Shown in pieces: positions 46,390-57,773 of a stretch of DNA of 64,000 nucleotides. Each line of letters begins with the position of its first letter. Position 1 is the stretch's first letter. The stretch covers positions 41,646 to 105,645 of the forward strand of contig JBBHKE010000675.1 of NCBI GenBank assembly GCA_037447655.1. Direction: 5' to 3'. This stretch comes from Zygnema cylindricum (Eukaryota; Streptophyta; Zygnematophyceae; Zygnematales; Zygnemataceae). The notes beneath the pieces are model-generated. The model was not told the DNA's origin. It saw only the letters and a list, made by a program, of their open reading frames with translations, and ran no database searches. Both the position numbers and the translations under genes were made by a program.

Positions 46390-48568
46390 GGGAGGGGGGG
46401 GAGGGGGGGGAGGGGAGGGGGGGGAGGGGGGGGGCGGGAGGGAGGGAGGAGAAGGAGGAGGAGGAGGAGAGGGAGGGGGGGGAGAGGGGGGGAAGGGGGT
46501 GAGGCCATGGGAGGTCGTTTTTTTACTTGGTTTGGGTGTAGGAGGAGGGAGATTGTTTAGGGTTGGAGGGAGAGGTGGAGGGAGGGGTGGAGGGAAGGAG
46601 AGAGAGACGATGAGAAGTGGTTGGCGAAGCAGTCGGGTTTAGTAAAAAAAATTGCCAAGTTTTTTTTTGTTTTGTCGTTTTGTGGTTTGTTTCGTTGTTG
46701 CGCGACCAGGTGCTCGCAACGGGCGGTACGACAAGGGCCAATAAACGACAAAAGGCAGCGATCGTCGGGGCTGTCACGCTACGTGGAGGTTTGTGTACGG
46801 CTTTGTTTCACGCTTTGGAGGAGATGTTTTGTCATTTTGTGCGTTCGTTAGACCGTGGGCGGTGACGTGGCTGACGAATGGGAGCTCGAGGAGAAACGAA
46901 CCGAAGGTTTGTTGCGATCCTGGCTAGGGCTGTTTCCGGTGGAGGTACGGATTTGTCCGTACAACTAGTCCTTTTTGATGGTATTGTGTATGGATGGTAC
47001 GGATTAGGATTCTGTATGTACGGTTTGACTAACGCCCGATTGGCGCAGATCTTTTTCGAATGTATCCGGGTGGTGAGGTGCAGATCCGTACATCGTGGAA
47101 GTGTCTCAGATAAGACAAAAAAGTTGCTCGTTAACGAATCAGAGTGCAAGTCGTGTTTGTACGAATGGAAAACCATATGAAAAGTACAGTATCATGCGTC
47201 CGTACATGGCAGCAGTCTGGCGTTGGACAGTGACGGTCCTTTTTTGTCGAAACTTGTTTCCGCAAAACGACAAAAAGGGGTTTGAGCGAGCGATGTTTTC
47301 GAGCAAGTGGGAAAGTTAATCGGACGGCTTTGAAGTTCCAGGAAACGCGGATCTGCCAAGGGTGGTAACACTTTGGGCGACGCCCTTTTTCCTTCGTTTC
47401 AGGCGAACTTGAAGTATCCGTACATATGTTGACTAACGGAATAGTACAGTACTTGACAGTACAGTGGCATCAGCTGTTATAATTGCAAAAGATACGTACC
47501 GGGACTATCTTGAATTTGAGCCGGACTGTCCGTACAGTAAAGCCAGTCCAGGTATGTCATTCCGGCAAATGAACAAATGGCAGAACTATGACACCTGGGA
47601 ATTCCTTACAACTTTTTTACCGTACTCTTGTATACTGGATTCTATTTAGTGTTACCACTTAGAATTGTCGAATCTTCAGATCGTCGATTGGAAATGAGCA
47701 AACCTGTATCCAACCAGGAGGAGCCACGCGGCAAAAATGTTTTGAGCCTGCCGTGCGCGCAGGAATTTCGGACGGCTGCCACTGGAGCAGAATTTTTCGT
47801 TCACGCTGTCGCGACGCTAAAAGTTAAGCGTCGAGTGAGTACTTGGGGTTCCAGACAAACTTTTTTTTTTGTGTTCTGCACCGCAAGTGGTCCCAGGGTC
47901 CATTTAATTGGACACGTGGACGGATTCAAAAAACAATTGCTTGCCAAGTCCGCCGATAGCGGTTGCACAGCGTGCCTTGATATTTTTTTCATCTGCCCGA
48001 GCATGTGCGCACCGACGGCGAAAGAAAAGGTAATCCAGTCTTCCACGGTTCCGCATTGACTTCTGTTTTTGAAATGCTGTCCACGCGTCATATTCTAACT
48101 GGAAAATTTCCACTGCTGCGGGAAAACAATCAAACATACGCGAGGTGGGAGGAAAACGTTCACACAAGCCGGCTAACTTCTAGGGGTTGCGACAAGCATC
48201 GTAACGGCATTTGATGTTCTGTAAGGTTCCACCTGTCCTGGGATACGTACGGACATCACGAGAAAGTCTTCTTTTTTCAGTTGTGAGCGGGGCAGTTTTC
48301 TATCGACGTCGCCGCTTTTTGGAGTTCACACTTCACAGGTCATTTTTGGTCACACAAAATGCGAACACGGTAGAATTTCGTCGCTGTTTCATGTGTGAAC
48401 GCTACCACGCGCGAATGCGCGAAGGATGTGAGGACCAACCGACAGTGCCGGGCAAGTTTTCCCGTACACAGCTAACAGCATGCAGTCGACCACACCTAAC
48501 TCCAAAACGACAAAGATATTGCACAAAGAAACCTACGCTAATCAAGGTGAGAAATATGCTAGCAAGTC
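46390..48568. other. Upstream of GT92 exon; no gene recognised
   Basis: Starts with a G/GGA-rich run (46385-46500). The rest is of ordinary composition with many CCGTAC/GTACGG words. Frames at 47464-48059 and 48211-48597 (Cys-rich FRRCFMCERYHARMREGC) have no motif I know. The missing GT92 first exon may lie here but could not be picked out. Confidence 0.45.
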
Positions 48569-48578
48569 CTAGTGTGTA

Positions 48579-49194
48579 CACCGCGAATCGTAATTAGAGT
48601 AAATTACTCTAATTCGGTCGCTCGAAATTTCGACTCTATTACATCAAATAGAGTAAATGATTCTAATTTTTTCATTATTCTAATTTAGGTAAGTTTAATT
48701 AGCGTAACAAAATTGTAATATAGGTTCGTTTTAAGTAGTGTGGAGTACGGATGACGTTCGACCGTGCAAAATTGTATTTTTTAAAGTAAAAAGGTACAAA
48801 TAATGATTTAATACAATCGCGCTCGCACGTGAAATCGCACTAAACGAAAAATCAATCACATCGAAAAAAAGCCGTTCGCATAACTCTCGTCCGTCGACAG
48901 CATCGTCGTCAGTGTGAACATCAGCTAACATTCAGCGCGACAAATAATACTAGCGTCATAATGACGTCAAAACTATACGGACTGACAGATTCTGTACATC
49001 TACGTAATTTAGTGTTTATAATTTCAGCGCGGAAATTTATTGCCGACATAACCCAATATAGAGTACTTAAATAAATTAGAGTAAACTTCCTCTGTGAAAA
49101 AGTTCTATCACATAAATTAGAGTTCATTACTCTAATTGTTTTTTTTGGTTTTTTTACTCTAATTTTTTCTTTACTCTAATTACGATTCGCGGTG
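48579..49194 (+). mobile_element. MITE, TA duplication, CACCGCGAATCG termini (copy 1)
   Basis: 616 bp; starts CACCGCGAATCGTAATTAGA, ends in the inverse, flanked by TA (48577-48578, 49195-49196). Inserted two bases inside the outer hAT-like element. Rich in ACTCTAATT words, with no coding capacity. An inverted relative lies at 52093-52593. Confidence 0.85.
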
Positions 49195-50049
49195 TAGTGT
49201 TCGGCAGAGGTCGCAAAAGGTCAACCGAAACCGTGACCGACCGTTAACCGACCCCCCGCGCCGGATCCGGAACGGATTCGGTTGCCAAATTTTGGGGGGT
49301 CGGGCGGTTACGGTCGGTTGGCTCACCATGAAAAAAAAAAACGGTCGGTTACGGTCGGTCAACCAAAAAACCAGAAAAAAATGAAAATTTTGTACTGTCC
49401 CTATAATCCAACATTCTTTTACTTTGTACTCTTTGGTATCGTGGAAGTACGTGACATCATATTAGCGTCGCAAATCTGACACGGTACTGTAGTAAGCTAT
49501 TCATTTCGCAAAACATAAGGAACGCGACAAAGCGTCGCAAATCTGACACGGTAGTACAATATTCATTTCGCAAATCTTAGGGAACGCAACAAAACGTCGC
49601 AAATCTGACACGGTACACCGCCAATCGCTATTAGCGTAGTGTACGTTAATTCCGTCCCGCTTTTTTTTTTATTATTCTCCAATAGCGTAGCTTATTCTAT
49701 TTTTTTTCTGTACGCCATTTAGGGTTATGTTCCAAGTACATCACAAAACGAAAGTACGTTGTCGGTTAAATAATGTGGCGTACAGTACGTATCAGACCTT
49801 ACAAAATTGTACCTTTTTAAGTGAAAAAGTATATTTAATGAGTTTGAGTAACTGCGCACGCATGAGAATATGCTCTCTCAAAAGGGAATAAAAGCGGGAT
49901 GTAAAATATCACGTTCGCATATATTCGACCAACAACCACGTTTCGACTGTGTGAACGTACTACTGTGTGAGCGTTGTCGTGACTGATAGTGGCTCTAACA
50001 TGTGTGCGACGGAAGGTCTAACGAGTATGTTTACTTGGATACCTTGCGC

Positions 50050-51122
50050 GAACTAAAAAATTGCAACAATTGTGACAACGATCTTGAATAAGAGCGGAAC
50101 TTCCAAAAAAGGCAAATATGATGTGGAAGTTCCTGATTTTTTTGATCTAATTGACGCGTGTAAATCATTGGTCACGTTTTTCAAACAGAGTAATTTACAA
50201 AATCTTTTGAAAAACACATTAAAAAAAGAAAACACAACACGGTGGAATTCTTTGCTCCGAACGCTTAAGAGTATTTACGATGCATTCAATGAGATAAGAC
50301 CAATCGCTCAAGCAAAAAATAAATTGATACTTTTTGCTTGTATCGATAAGACTCACCTTACCGAATTTATACGATTTTTGGAAAAGTTCTAAGAAATTCA
50401 AAGAACCAACTTTACATTTGGTTTCGTTTAAACTATCGTCTCTCCATAACCATTGTAAGATAAGAAAAACATCTTACAATGACGGCGAAAAATAATGCCC
50501 CGCCGATTCCCTAAACTTGCAAAAAGTTGAAACAATTTTTTGTGAAACTTGCACTACTGAAGTAGGGCTTTCATGAGTATGATATTGTCGCGACTCTCTT
50601 AGATCCCCGACAAAAACAAAAGCTTGAAATAACTGGGGTATCTAAAACCGAAATTGAAAGCGCAAGGGTCAAACTTCGAGAACTCGCAAACGACCTCGGT
50701 GATGACGTTGATTTCGGTAGTCCTCAACGTATCACAAAAAAAACGAAAAACATCGCAAAGTAAAGACGATTTCCACAAAATTTTTGGTGAGAGCGATGAG
50801 CAAAATGAGGTTCTTATTACCACCGACAAAAAAACGCTCGTTAACGACGAAATGAAACATTATTTTGGTTTAAAATTAACCAACGACGAAATATTGAACT
50901 TTAACATACCTGAATGGTGGAAAAAAATATGTACGTGCGAAAGATGGAGGATTTCCTATTCTAGCCGGTGTTGCTATATCTGTTCTAGCTATGCTGGCTT
51001 CTAACTCCATGTCCGAATGCAATTTTTCGGATGCCGGAACACGATAACAAAAAGAGGAGCTCACTAGCTGCTTCAATTGTTAGTGATCTTTTGTGTGTTA
51101 GATCCAACCGATATCTTTTAAA
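50050..51122 (+). pseudogene. hAT transposase, fragmentary
   Basis: Pieces in changing frames follow hAT order. ENTTRWNSLLRTLKSIYDAF comes first (50229-50288), from the RNase-H-like core. ATLLDPRQKQKLEI follows at about 50590-50635. The C-terminal dimerisation (hATC) region comes last: WWKK (50909), FPILAGVAISVLAMLAS and SMSECNFSDAG, then DPTDIF near 51110. Stops and at least three frameshifts make it non-functional. No N-terminal BED finger was seen upstream. Confidence 0.85.
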
Positions 51123-52092
51123 TGCATAGTTTTTTATTTTGTTTTGGGTTCTAATTATTGTTATTTTTTTAGTATTAGTTATCATATTTTTTTTTCCCTT
51201 TAAATTTTTGTTGTATTTCACAATTTTTCTAGTGTTGTTTTGTTTTTTTTTTTTTTAACCGGAGTGCTTATTTTTATCAAATTACCAAAGCGTCGTATGT
51301 ATACCAAATTTAGATTTATAGATTTTTGTTTAGTTTTAAGTTTGAGGTTGAGAACTTGTACAATAGAGTCGAAAATAGAACGAGGTTGTTATTTGTTTAT
51401 TTCTATATTTGATACTACAAAATATTTTCTGTTTTTTTTGCTCATCACAATGTGTTTTTTGTCAATTGATTTTCTATGTGAAAACTATTATTTTTTTTTA
51501 AACATACATAATTGAAAATTTACCTTTTTTGCATAATTCATAACATAGTAGTGTAGTCGAAAGAAAAACCGTCCGGAAATTGTAGCGAAAAAATTAGATT
51601 TGCGAGAGAATAAACATTAATATAAGGGTTTAAGCATTAATCTAAAAGTTACACGCAAAATTAGGAACAAATCCCTTGAAAGAGGTGACTGTCGAGGAAA
51701 AAAAATATTCGAAAAGGGAGATTGCAAAAAGACAAAATAGTAAAAAGAAGAGGTACACGAGCTGTTTTTTTGCAAAGGGAGATGTACCACTACACCACTC
51801 ATTGTTATTAGTATTAATAAGTCGCTACTACTTATAGCCGAAAATCACAAAATATAGTTAACAACATTATTTAAATATGTGGACTATAGCCTGCCACGTC
51901 TCCTTGCATTCAATATTATTATTAATTGTGATTTTCCATTTACACTACACCACGAATCGTAATTAGCGTTATTAACGCTAATTTCGTCACCACCAATTTT
52001 GACCCAAAAACCTTAAAAAGAGTAAATAACTCTAAATTTGTCTTTACATTATTCAAGGTACTCTTTGAATCAGCGTTAACAACTCTATAGTA

Positions 52093-52593
52093 CACCGCGG
52101 ATCGTAATTAGAGTAATTAAAAATTAGAGTACAAAAACTAAAAAAAAAAAAAAAAGTAATTAACTCTAATTTATGTGATATAGCTATTTCAACTATGAAG
52201 TTTACTCTAATTTATTTAAGTACTCTAATTTGGCACGCTAATATCCTCTACTGTAAATAAGGTATTTGTACAGAATTTGGCAAAACGTACCAGTTTATCG
52301 TCACCGTGACGTTTGCACTACGCGGTTTGTTAAAACGCAGTTACATGATAACGGCATGTATTTAATCATTATTTGTATTTTTTTACTTAATAAAGTACAA
52401 TTTTGCACGGTCGGAGGTCGTCCGTACTCCACACTATTTAAAACGAACCTATATTAGAATTGAAAACGCTAATTAAAATTTACCTTAAATAGAATAATGA
52501 AAAAATTAGAATCATTTACTCTACTTCATGTGATAGAGTCGAAATTTCGAGCAACCGAATTAGAGTAATTTACTCTAATTACGATTCGCGGTG
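52093..52593 (-). mobile_element. MITE, TA duplication (copy 2, inverted relative to copy 1)
   Basis: 501 bp between TA (52091-52092, 52594-52595); termini CACCGCGGATCGTAATTAGA and inverse. The interior (GCACGGTCGGAGGTCGTCCG and flanks) is the reverse complement of copy 1. Nested in the hAT element. Confidence 0.85.
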
Positions 52594-54023
52594 TAGTATA
52601 GTGCCATTTTAAATAGTGTGGCTAACGTACAGAACTGTACCGTATTAATGAAAAAAGTACAAAAAATGATTTAATACATGCCGTTATGATGTTTTTTTTC
52701 AGTTTTACCTTTTTTGTACTCAAATGGTTTTGCCATCGCAATTTTTGCAATAAAGATTGTACTTTGTTATGATGTACCTGCGTTTTCACAAATCGCGTAG
52801 TGCAAACGTCATAATGACGTGAAACTGTACATTTTGACAAAATGCGTTTTTCCAAACCGCGTAGTGAAAACGTCATAATACTTTGAACACTTTTGTATCG
52901 TGGAAGTACGTGACATCATGATTAGCGTCGCAAATCTGACACGATACTGTAGTAAGCTATTCATTCCGCAAATCTTAGGGAACGGGACAAATCGTAATTA
53001 TTGGCTTTCATACGTCGTACATTGGTTAATTTTGTACTTTTTCGGTCACGGGCAGGCACGGTTAGTCGCGAGAAATCGAGATTCGGTTAATTTTTATTTT
53101 CGTAAACGTCGGTCGGTTAACGGTTAACAATTTTGGAGCGTGACATAACTCGGTCGGGCGTCGGTTACTCAGATTTTGAAAAAAAAAAAAACGGTCGGTT
53201 TCGGTTATGTAAAATTTTGACTTTTGCGACCTCTGGTGTTCGGTATCGAGGACCATTTGCCGATATTCGATATATATCGAATTTCGGGTATCCGATAATC
53301 GATATATCGCTTCACTATATCGAAAATGAAGATATCTCCATATATCGCCAATATATCGTATCGCCAATATATCGAAGCATAAAAGAAAAGGAAAAAAAAA
53401 TGACAGGTCACCAAAGTCACGTGCCCTCAGACAAAGTGACCGTAAAATCTTTGCCGAAAAGAAATACGGTTTTGAAAGTCTGCAAGGTGAAGGAGATCTT
53501 TGAGGTACATTGACGCGGTACACTTGCGAAGTACACGCGCATAATACGCAAGGACGGATTTCCATACGAAAATGGTCAGTTTTCAATTTTTTGACGATTT
53601 TAGAGATTTGATCGTCAACTTACAAGGAACCACTCAAATCAAAACACGTATGTAAAAACTTGTTTACAAATGTTACGCGATGGAACCGAGGCCTATGTAA
53701 TACATAAATTTTGTTGTCTTTACTATTAAAGAATTGGTACTTTTTTATCGGTTACAGTTAGCGGCGTCTACCTTTAAGTCACGGAACGAAAATCACGTCG
53801 TACGTGGCGTATCAGACAATATGTCTTTTTTGCTAAAATAACATATCATATAAAAATACAAAATATTAAATTTAAAAAATACTGTATATCGCGATATATA
53901 TCGTGATGATTTATGTTGGTCTCGGTACGATATATCGAGGATTCTGCTCGATCGATATTCGAAATATCGAATATCGAAATTATCGCGATATGAATTTACC
54001 CGATACCCAACACTACTAGTGTG

Positions 54024-55587
54024 AGCTTTATATTCGCACATCCTTTTACTAGCCTGTCGACCAATCACATGACTGTAAAATACACAATGAGAATGTAAAG
54101 CATACGGCCAAACCCCAGATATCTACCTCAATGATTACAATCCCTGTATACACACTATTTACTAATGCCACATCGACTTTCGAAACTCTCCACCGAACAT
54201 CCATTTCACCAACGACATATTTGTCGCGTCACGGTATTGTAGTTACGTACAGAATCTTCGCAAACCATCTCGACCGCCGGTTGAATATATCCGTTAGGGC
54301 ACCTGTCATCTTCCTTACGGTGCCGTTCTGTTGAATTCGGATGCCACTGTTACCGCGCGATCAAATCCCGTGTTCTACAGTACAATCATGGGTTTCGAAC
54401 AAGCTTCCATACAAGTGTGGGACCCGCGGCACCCCTTCGGCACCCCTCGACCCCTTCGGCACCTCGCGCGATCGGGTATGCGAAAAGGGCTCGTATGTTT
54501 AGGGTCGTTTATTATTCCTTTGATTGTTTTTTTTTGTATAAAAAAACACAAACCCATATAAAATAAACCCTAAACATACGGTCGCGCGGAGAATACGGGT
54601 GACATAGACGCCTTCGGCACCTCCGAGGAACCAAAAAAACGCAAAATTCAGTACAGTACTGAATCGAGCGTTTTTAGGTGTGAAGGCCGCGTGTGAAGGG
54701 GTCCACGTCGCCCTGCACTCCTTTCACTCCAATTTCGCTTTACGACAACTCGCGCCGCGCGGCGCGTCGCAAGTATAAATATGTTTAGGGTTTTTTTCTC
54801 ATTCGTGTTTTTTTTATATAAAAAAAAACACAACCAACAACCCTATGCCCCTAAAAATCCGCGGTACCCAGGCGGTATTTTGCAAAGTGTGCAAGTCTCG
54901 GCGAATTTCGCCTCGTGTAGGAGACCTGCACACCTTGCACTCCACGGGCGAGAAAACTAACGAACTTAGACTGTAGTGTCAAACGACATCACTTCCGTAA
55001 TGTGGTACAAGTACAGTACCTTCTCAGGTACATTATTGTCCTGCTATTTGTACGGCGTCAGCTTAGTGCGCTCTAATGGCCTATTCCTACCGGAGCATTT
55101 GTAACTTTTTGCCCATTTCGATGATTTTCCCAAAACTCATTGGAAAACGGGTCATGTTCACACCAAAATTTTGGCACATTACTTCGATTGAAGGAGTCTT
55201 GTGACACGTCACACACTTCGGCGTCATCAACCATAGGGGCGAAAACAAACCAGCAGATTTTCAAACTTACTAATACATCCCCCTTTTCCCTGGTGACGAA
55301 GTTGGACAGTATTTTCAAGCGAAAACAATGAAATAGCCAATCGGATGTTGTTTTTGCTTTGTCATCTTTTGAGCTAATCGTTGGCATGTTTCAAAGAAAG
55401 ACGCAACCTTAACCCGACTTCAATATACTCAAATATTTTGAGGAAGCTCGTTCGTACGGCTTTCCGGGAACTTCCGAGAACAACAAAGTCGGTGCTCAGA
55501 AAGCCGTACATTATTGGAACGCCCGTCTGTTGCGGAAGTGATTTTTTTCCGATGGGAATAGGCTATGAGTACTTGCATTGTTTGTAC
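54024..55587. other. Intergenic DNA with hairpins; no gene recognised
   Basis: Holds a 14-bp perfect inverted repeat CGTATGTTTAGGGT / ACCCTAAACATACG (54492-54505, 54567-54580) around an AT-rich loop. A second, similar half (ATGTTTAGGGTTTTTTTC then a poly-A/T stem) lies at about 54780-54860. CCCTTCGGCACC is repeated near 54435-54465 and 54611. Open frames lack motifs. Confidence 0.5.
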
Positions 55588-55590
55588 TTA

Positions 55591-56537
55591 GGCTACGTCC
55601 CCATGTAAACGGTACTTTGATAAAGTATTTTGGACTATAGTAAAGATTCTCAGTACCACTTTGAAGAGCGTCCCTATGTGTGAAAACGAAATCGGAACTT
55701 TAAAATGTGACGGTTGTAGACGTAGGTACAACTTGTGACAATTGAAGCCGACTACGAAACTTCCGACGATTAGTGACGCCAACAAAAATAGCGAGAGTGA
55801 TAAACGTATAGATTTTTGTGAAATTATAGATGTTTAGGGTTTGGTGACATTGTGATGTCATGCTCACTTGTGACAACGTCGACGTCACTGATTCAACAAC
55901 TTTCTGCCATGGTTTCTCGATTTCGTTTTTTATGCTTTTCTCACTCGACTTGCCATTAAAAAAAGATCTAATGTTTTTCAAAAATAATATTTTTAAAAGA
56001 TATTTCATTTTATACCAATATTGTCGTGTCTCATTCTAAAAAGTGTGAAATAAAAGCGACGGTGTGAGAGTGACAGGGGAGAGGCGACCACAACGCAAAA
56101 TTTTGCAAAGGACCCCATGATGAAAGTGGAGGTCCGAGACCCTTGAATTTTTTTTCCGTACATGCACGTGACGAGCAATGAGAAAAATAGCGAGGACTCT
56201 CCCTCGTCCTAAAATTTTCCCACTCTTGTGGCGCGTGCGTGGGTCGTTTTTCATTCGCTTTTTGGGCGGTAATTGAACTAAAATCACCCCCTCGAGGTGA
56301 TTTTGGATGAAGTTTTTTTTTGGGCTGTATTCTCTTGTCCGGGGGTCGAAAAGGGGAAAACACCAAAATGCGTTCACATGACGACAAACACGCCGTATAT
56401 CCAAGGTATGAATTGACGCTCACTCTGCTTTGGTAAAAACAATTTTCTCGTACGGGTTAAGTTTTCGTCAAAGTTCCCTGAATTTTAGGGCAAAAAGACA
56501 GAGAAAAGTAGATACTTTAATATATGGGGACGTACCC
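55591..56537. mobile_element. PIF/Harbinger-like non-autonomous element
   Basis: 947 bp. The left end GGCTACGTCCCCATGT and right end ATGGGGACGTACCC are inverted (one mismatch over 14 bp), flanked by TTA at 55588-55590 and 56538-56540. A 3-bp TTA/TAA duplication with GG-starting termini is the pattern of PIF/Harbinger. The long minus frame inside (56031-56423) has no recognised domain. Confidence 0.65.
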
Positions 56538-56540
56538 TTA

Positions 56541-56779
56541 CTTCTCAATACTCTCATTGGAATACTTTATGTCCTGCTTTTTTAGTCCTGTTTGAGACCT
56601 ATTGAAAAGTACTGTACTGTACAATACTGAACAACTTACAGTACTGCACTTTACTTTACTGTACTGATCATCGACAGATGCAGCAACACATGTCACATCA
56701 TCTCGATTATCTGGATGTGACATAGAGACAAAATCATGAGCTTCATCTGACACATCCTAATTGAGATAAACACTAATTT
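56541..56779. other. Unassigned stretch with GTACTGTACTGTAC runs
   Basis: Repeated TACTGTACTGTAC-type words at 56610-56660. No gene seen. May be the tail of the reverse-transcriptase remnant beside it. Confidence 0.4.
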
Positions 56780-57166
56780 TGTTGCAGATTCCATTGTCTT
56801 GGAGATTGCTTGAGTCCATATAGTGTTTTGATAAGTCAACATAATAGTTTCGCTTTTCCACTCTCTTTCTAACCCTTTGGTTGCTTCATGAAGAAGTCTT
56901 CCTCTTGTTTTATAATGAACAATGTAGTCTTAACATCCATTTGATGTATCTCTATGTCTTCCACTGTCATAATAATGCCTAAAACAAATTTTCACAACGC
57001 GAAGCTTCATTACCTTTGAAAAAGTTTCATCAAAATCTATTCCCCCTTTCTCACTGTACGCTTTCGCTACCAACCTAGCCTTATATCTTTCAATGGTATT
57101 ATCTAGATAAAATATAAGCTTAAATACCCATTTACATCCATGGCATTTCTACCTCCACGTCATTCT
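56780..57166 (-). pseudogene. Ty1-copia reverse transcriptase fragment
   Basis: Minus-strand pieces match the first part of copia reverse transcriptase: HGCKWVFKL, ERYKARLVAKAYSEKG, GIDFDETFSKV, then after a frameshift HQMDVKTTLF and MKQPKG. The YxDD catalytic segment is not present in recognisable form. Confidence 0.75.
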
Positions 57167-57762
57167 TGAAAGGATCGATAACACAATCGGAATGCGCAAA
57201 AATTGACAAATTGCACAATGCGGAAGCAAATTTAACTCGCATAAAATATCTACCAGCTCACATTACAAACATTAATTTATCATGAACATAGATAGAGACA
57301 TTACATAATTCAAAAGAGGAATTCACATTAATTCTCATATATTAACTCTACAATAATATCTCCTTAATTTCTCCTTAGTGATCTCTAATTCCCTCACTGG
57401 CTGGCATTTTAACTTAGTCGCAGATTACATCTATAAATATAATTATAGAAGCGTCACATATACTTAGACGCAAAATAGAGTACGACGCAAACTGAAACAA
57501 CTCGAAACGAAACGTCTAGAAGTACAATACTTAAAGTACAACTTAACCTACGTGAAACGAAACTGCTAGAAGTACTACGCACGAACCAAAATACTAGAAG
57601 TCACGTACACAAACGAAATGGACCAAACCATTCACACTTAATCAAACAAAACTAAAAGTACTAATGAAATGAAATATAATGCGCGACGTGACGCGCGACA
57701 AAACTGACCCACACTAAAAACGAATCAACATTGAAAAAATCCCACATTGCAATTCTAACATT
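57167..57762 (-). repeat. Probable 3' LTR of copia element 2
   Basis: In minus-strand reading TGTTAGAATTGCAATGTGGG begins right after a purine tract GAGAGGGGGAA (57763-57773), the usual 3' LTR start of plant copia elements. The far end is placed at 57167 because TG...CA and the resumption of coding similarity fall there; it is uncertain by tens of bases. No matching 5' LTR was found in the window. Confidence 0.6.
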
Positions 57763-57773
57763 CCCCCTCTCAA

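Larger units (their letters stand above)
49205..53235 (+). mobile_element. hAT transposon, 4.03 kb, decayed
   Basis: Starts CAGAGGTCGCAAAAGGTC and ends with the inverse GACTTTTGCGACCTCTG. It is flanked by the perfect 8-bp duplication GTGTTCGG (49197-49204, 53236-53243). Subterminal DNA on both sides is full of ACCGACCG/CGGTCGGT words, as is common where hAT transposases bind. It carries a broken transposase (50050-51122) and an internal MITE (52093-52593). A segment TATCGTGGAAGTACGTGACA occurs near both ends (49437 and 52896) in the same orientation. Confidence 0.92.
48577..54015. mobile_element. Outer hAT-like element carrying two nested insertions
   Basis: The 8-bp target duplication CTAGTGTG is at 48569-48576 and 54016-54023. 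The left terminus TAGTGTTCGGTATCG is split: TA at 48577-48578 (duplicated at 49195-49196 by a MITE), GTGTTCGG at 49197-49204 (duplicated at 53236-53243 by a second hAT), then TATCG at 53244. The right terminus CGATACCCAACACTA ends at 54015. Removing the insertions leaves about 782 bp with 15-bp terminal inverted repeats (one mismatch). No transposase of its own. Both ends are packed with ATATCG words. Confidence 0.85.

Noticed and set aside
46122-46560. Pro-rich and Gly-rich frames
   Set aside because: G/C-run repeats next to the GT92 exon; only the 46233-46389 frame continues in phase into known GT92 sequence.
47628-48597. Cys-containing plus frames, considered as a zinc-finger gene
   Set aside because: Cys and His spacing fits no finger type I know, and there is no splice-consistent extension.
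56031-56423. 130-codon minus frame
   Set aside because: Lies inside a Harbinger-like element, has an equally long overlapping frame and no recognised domain.
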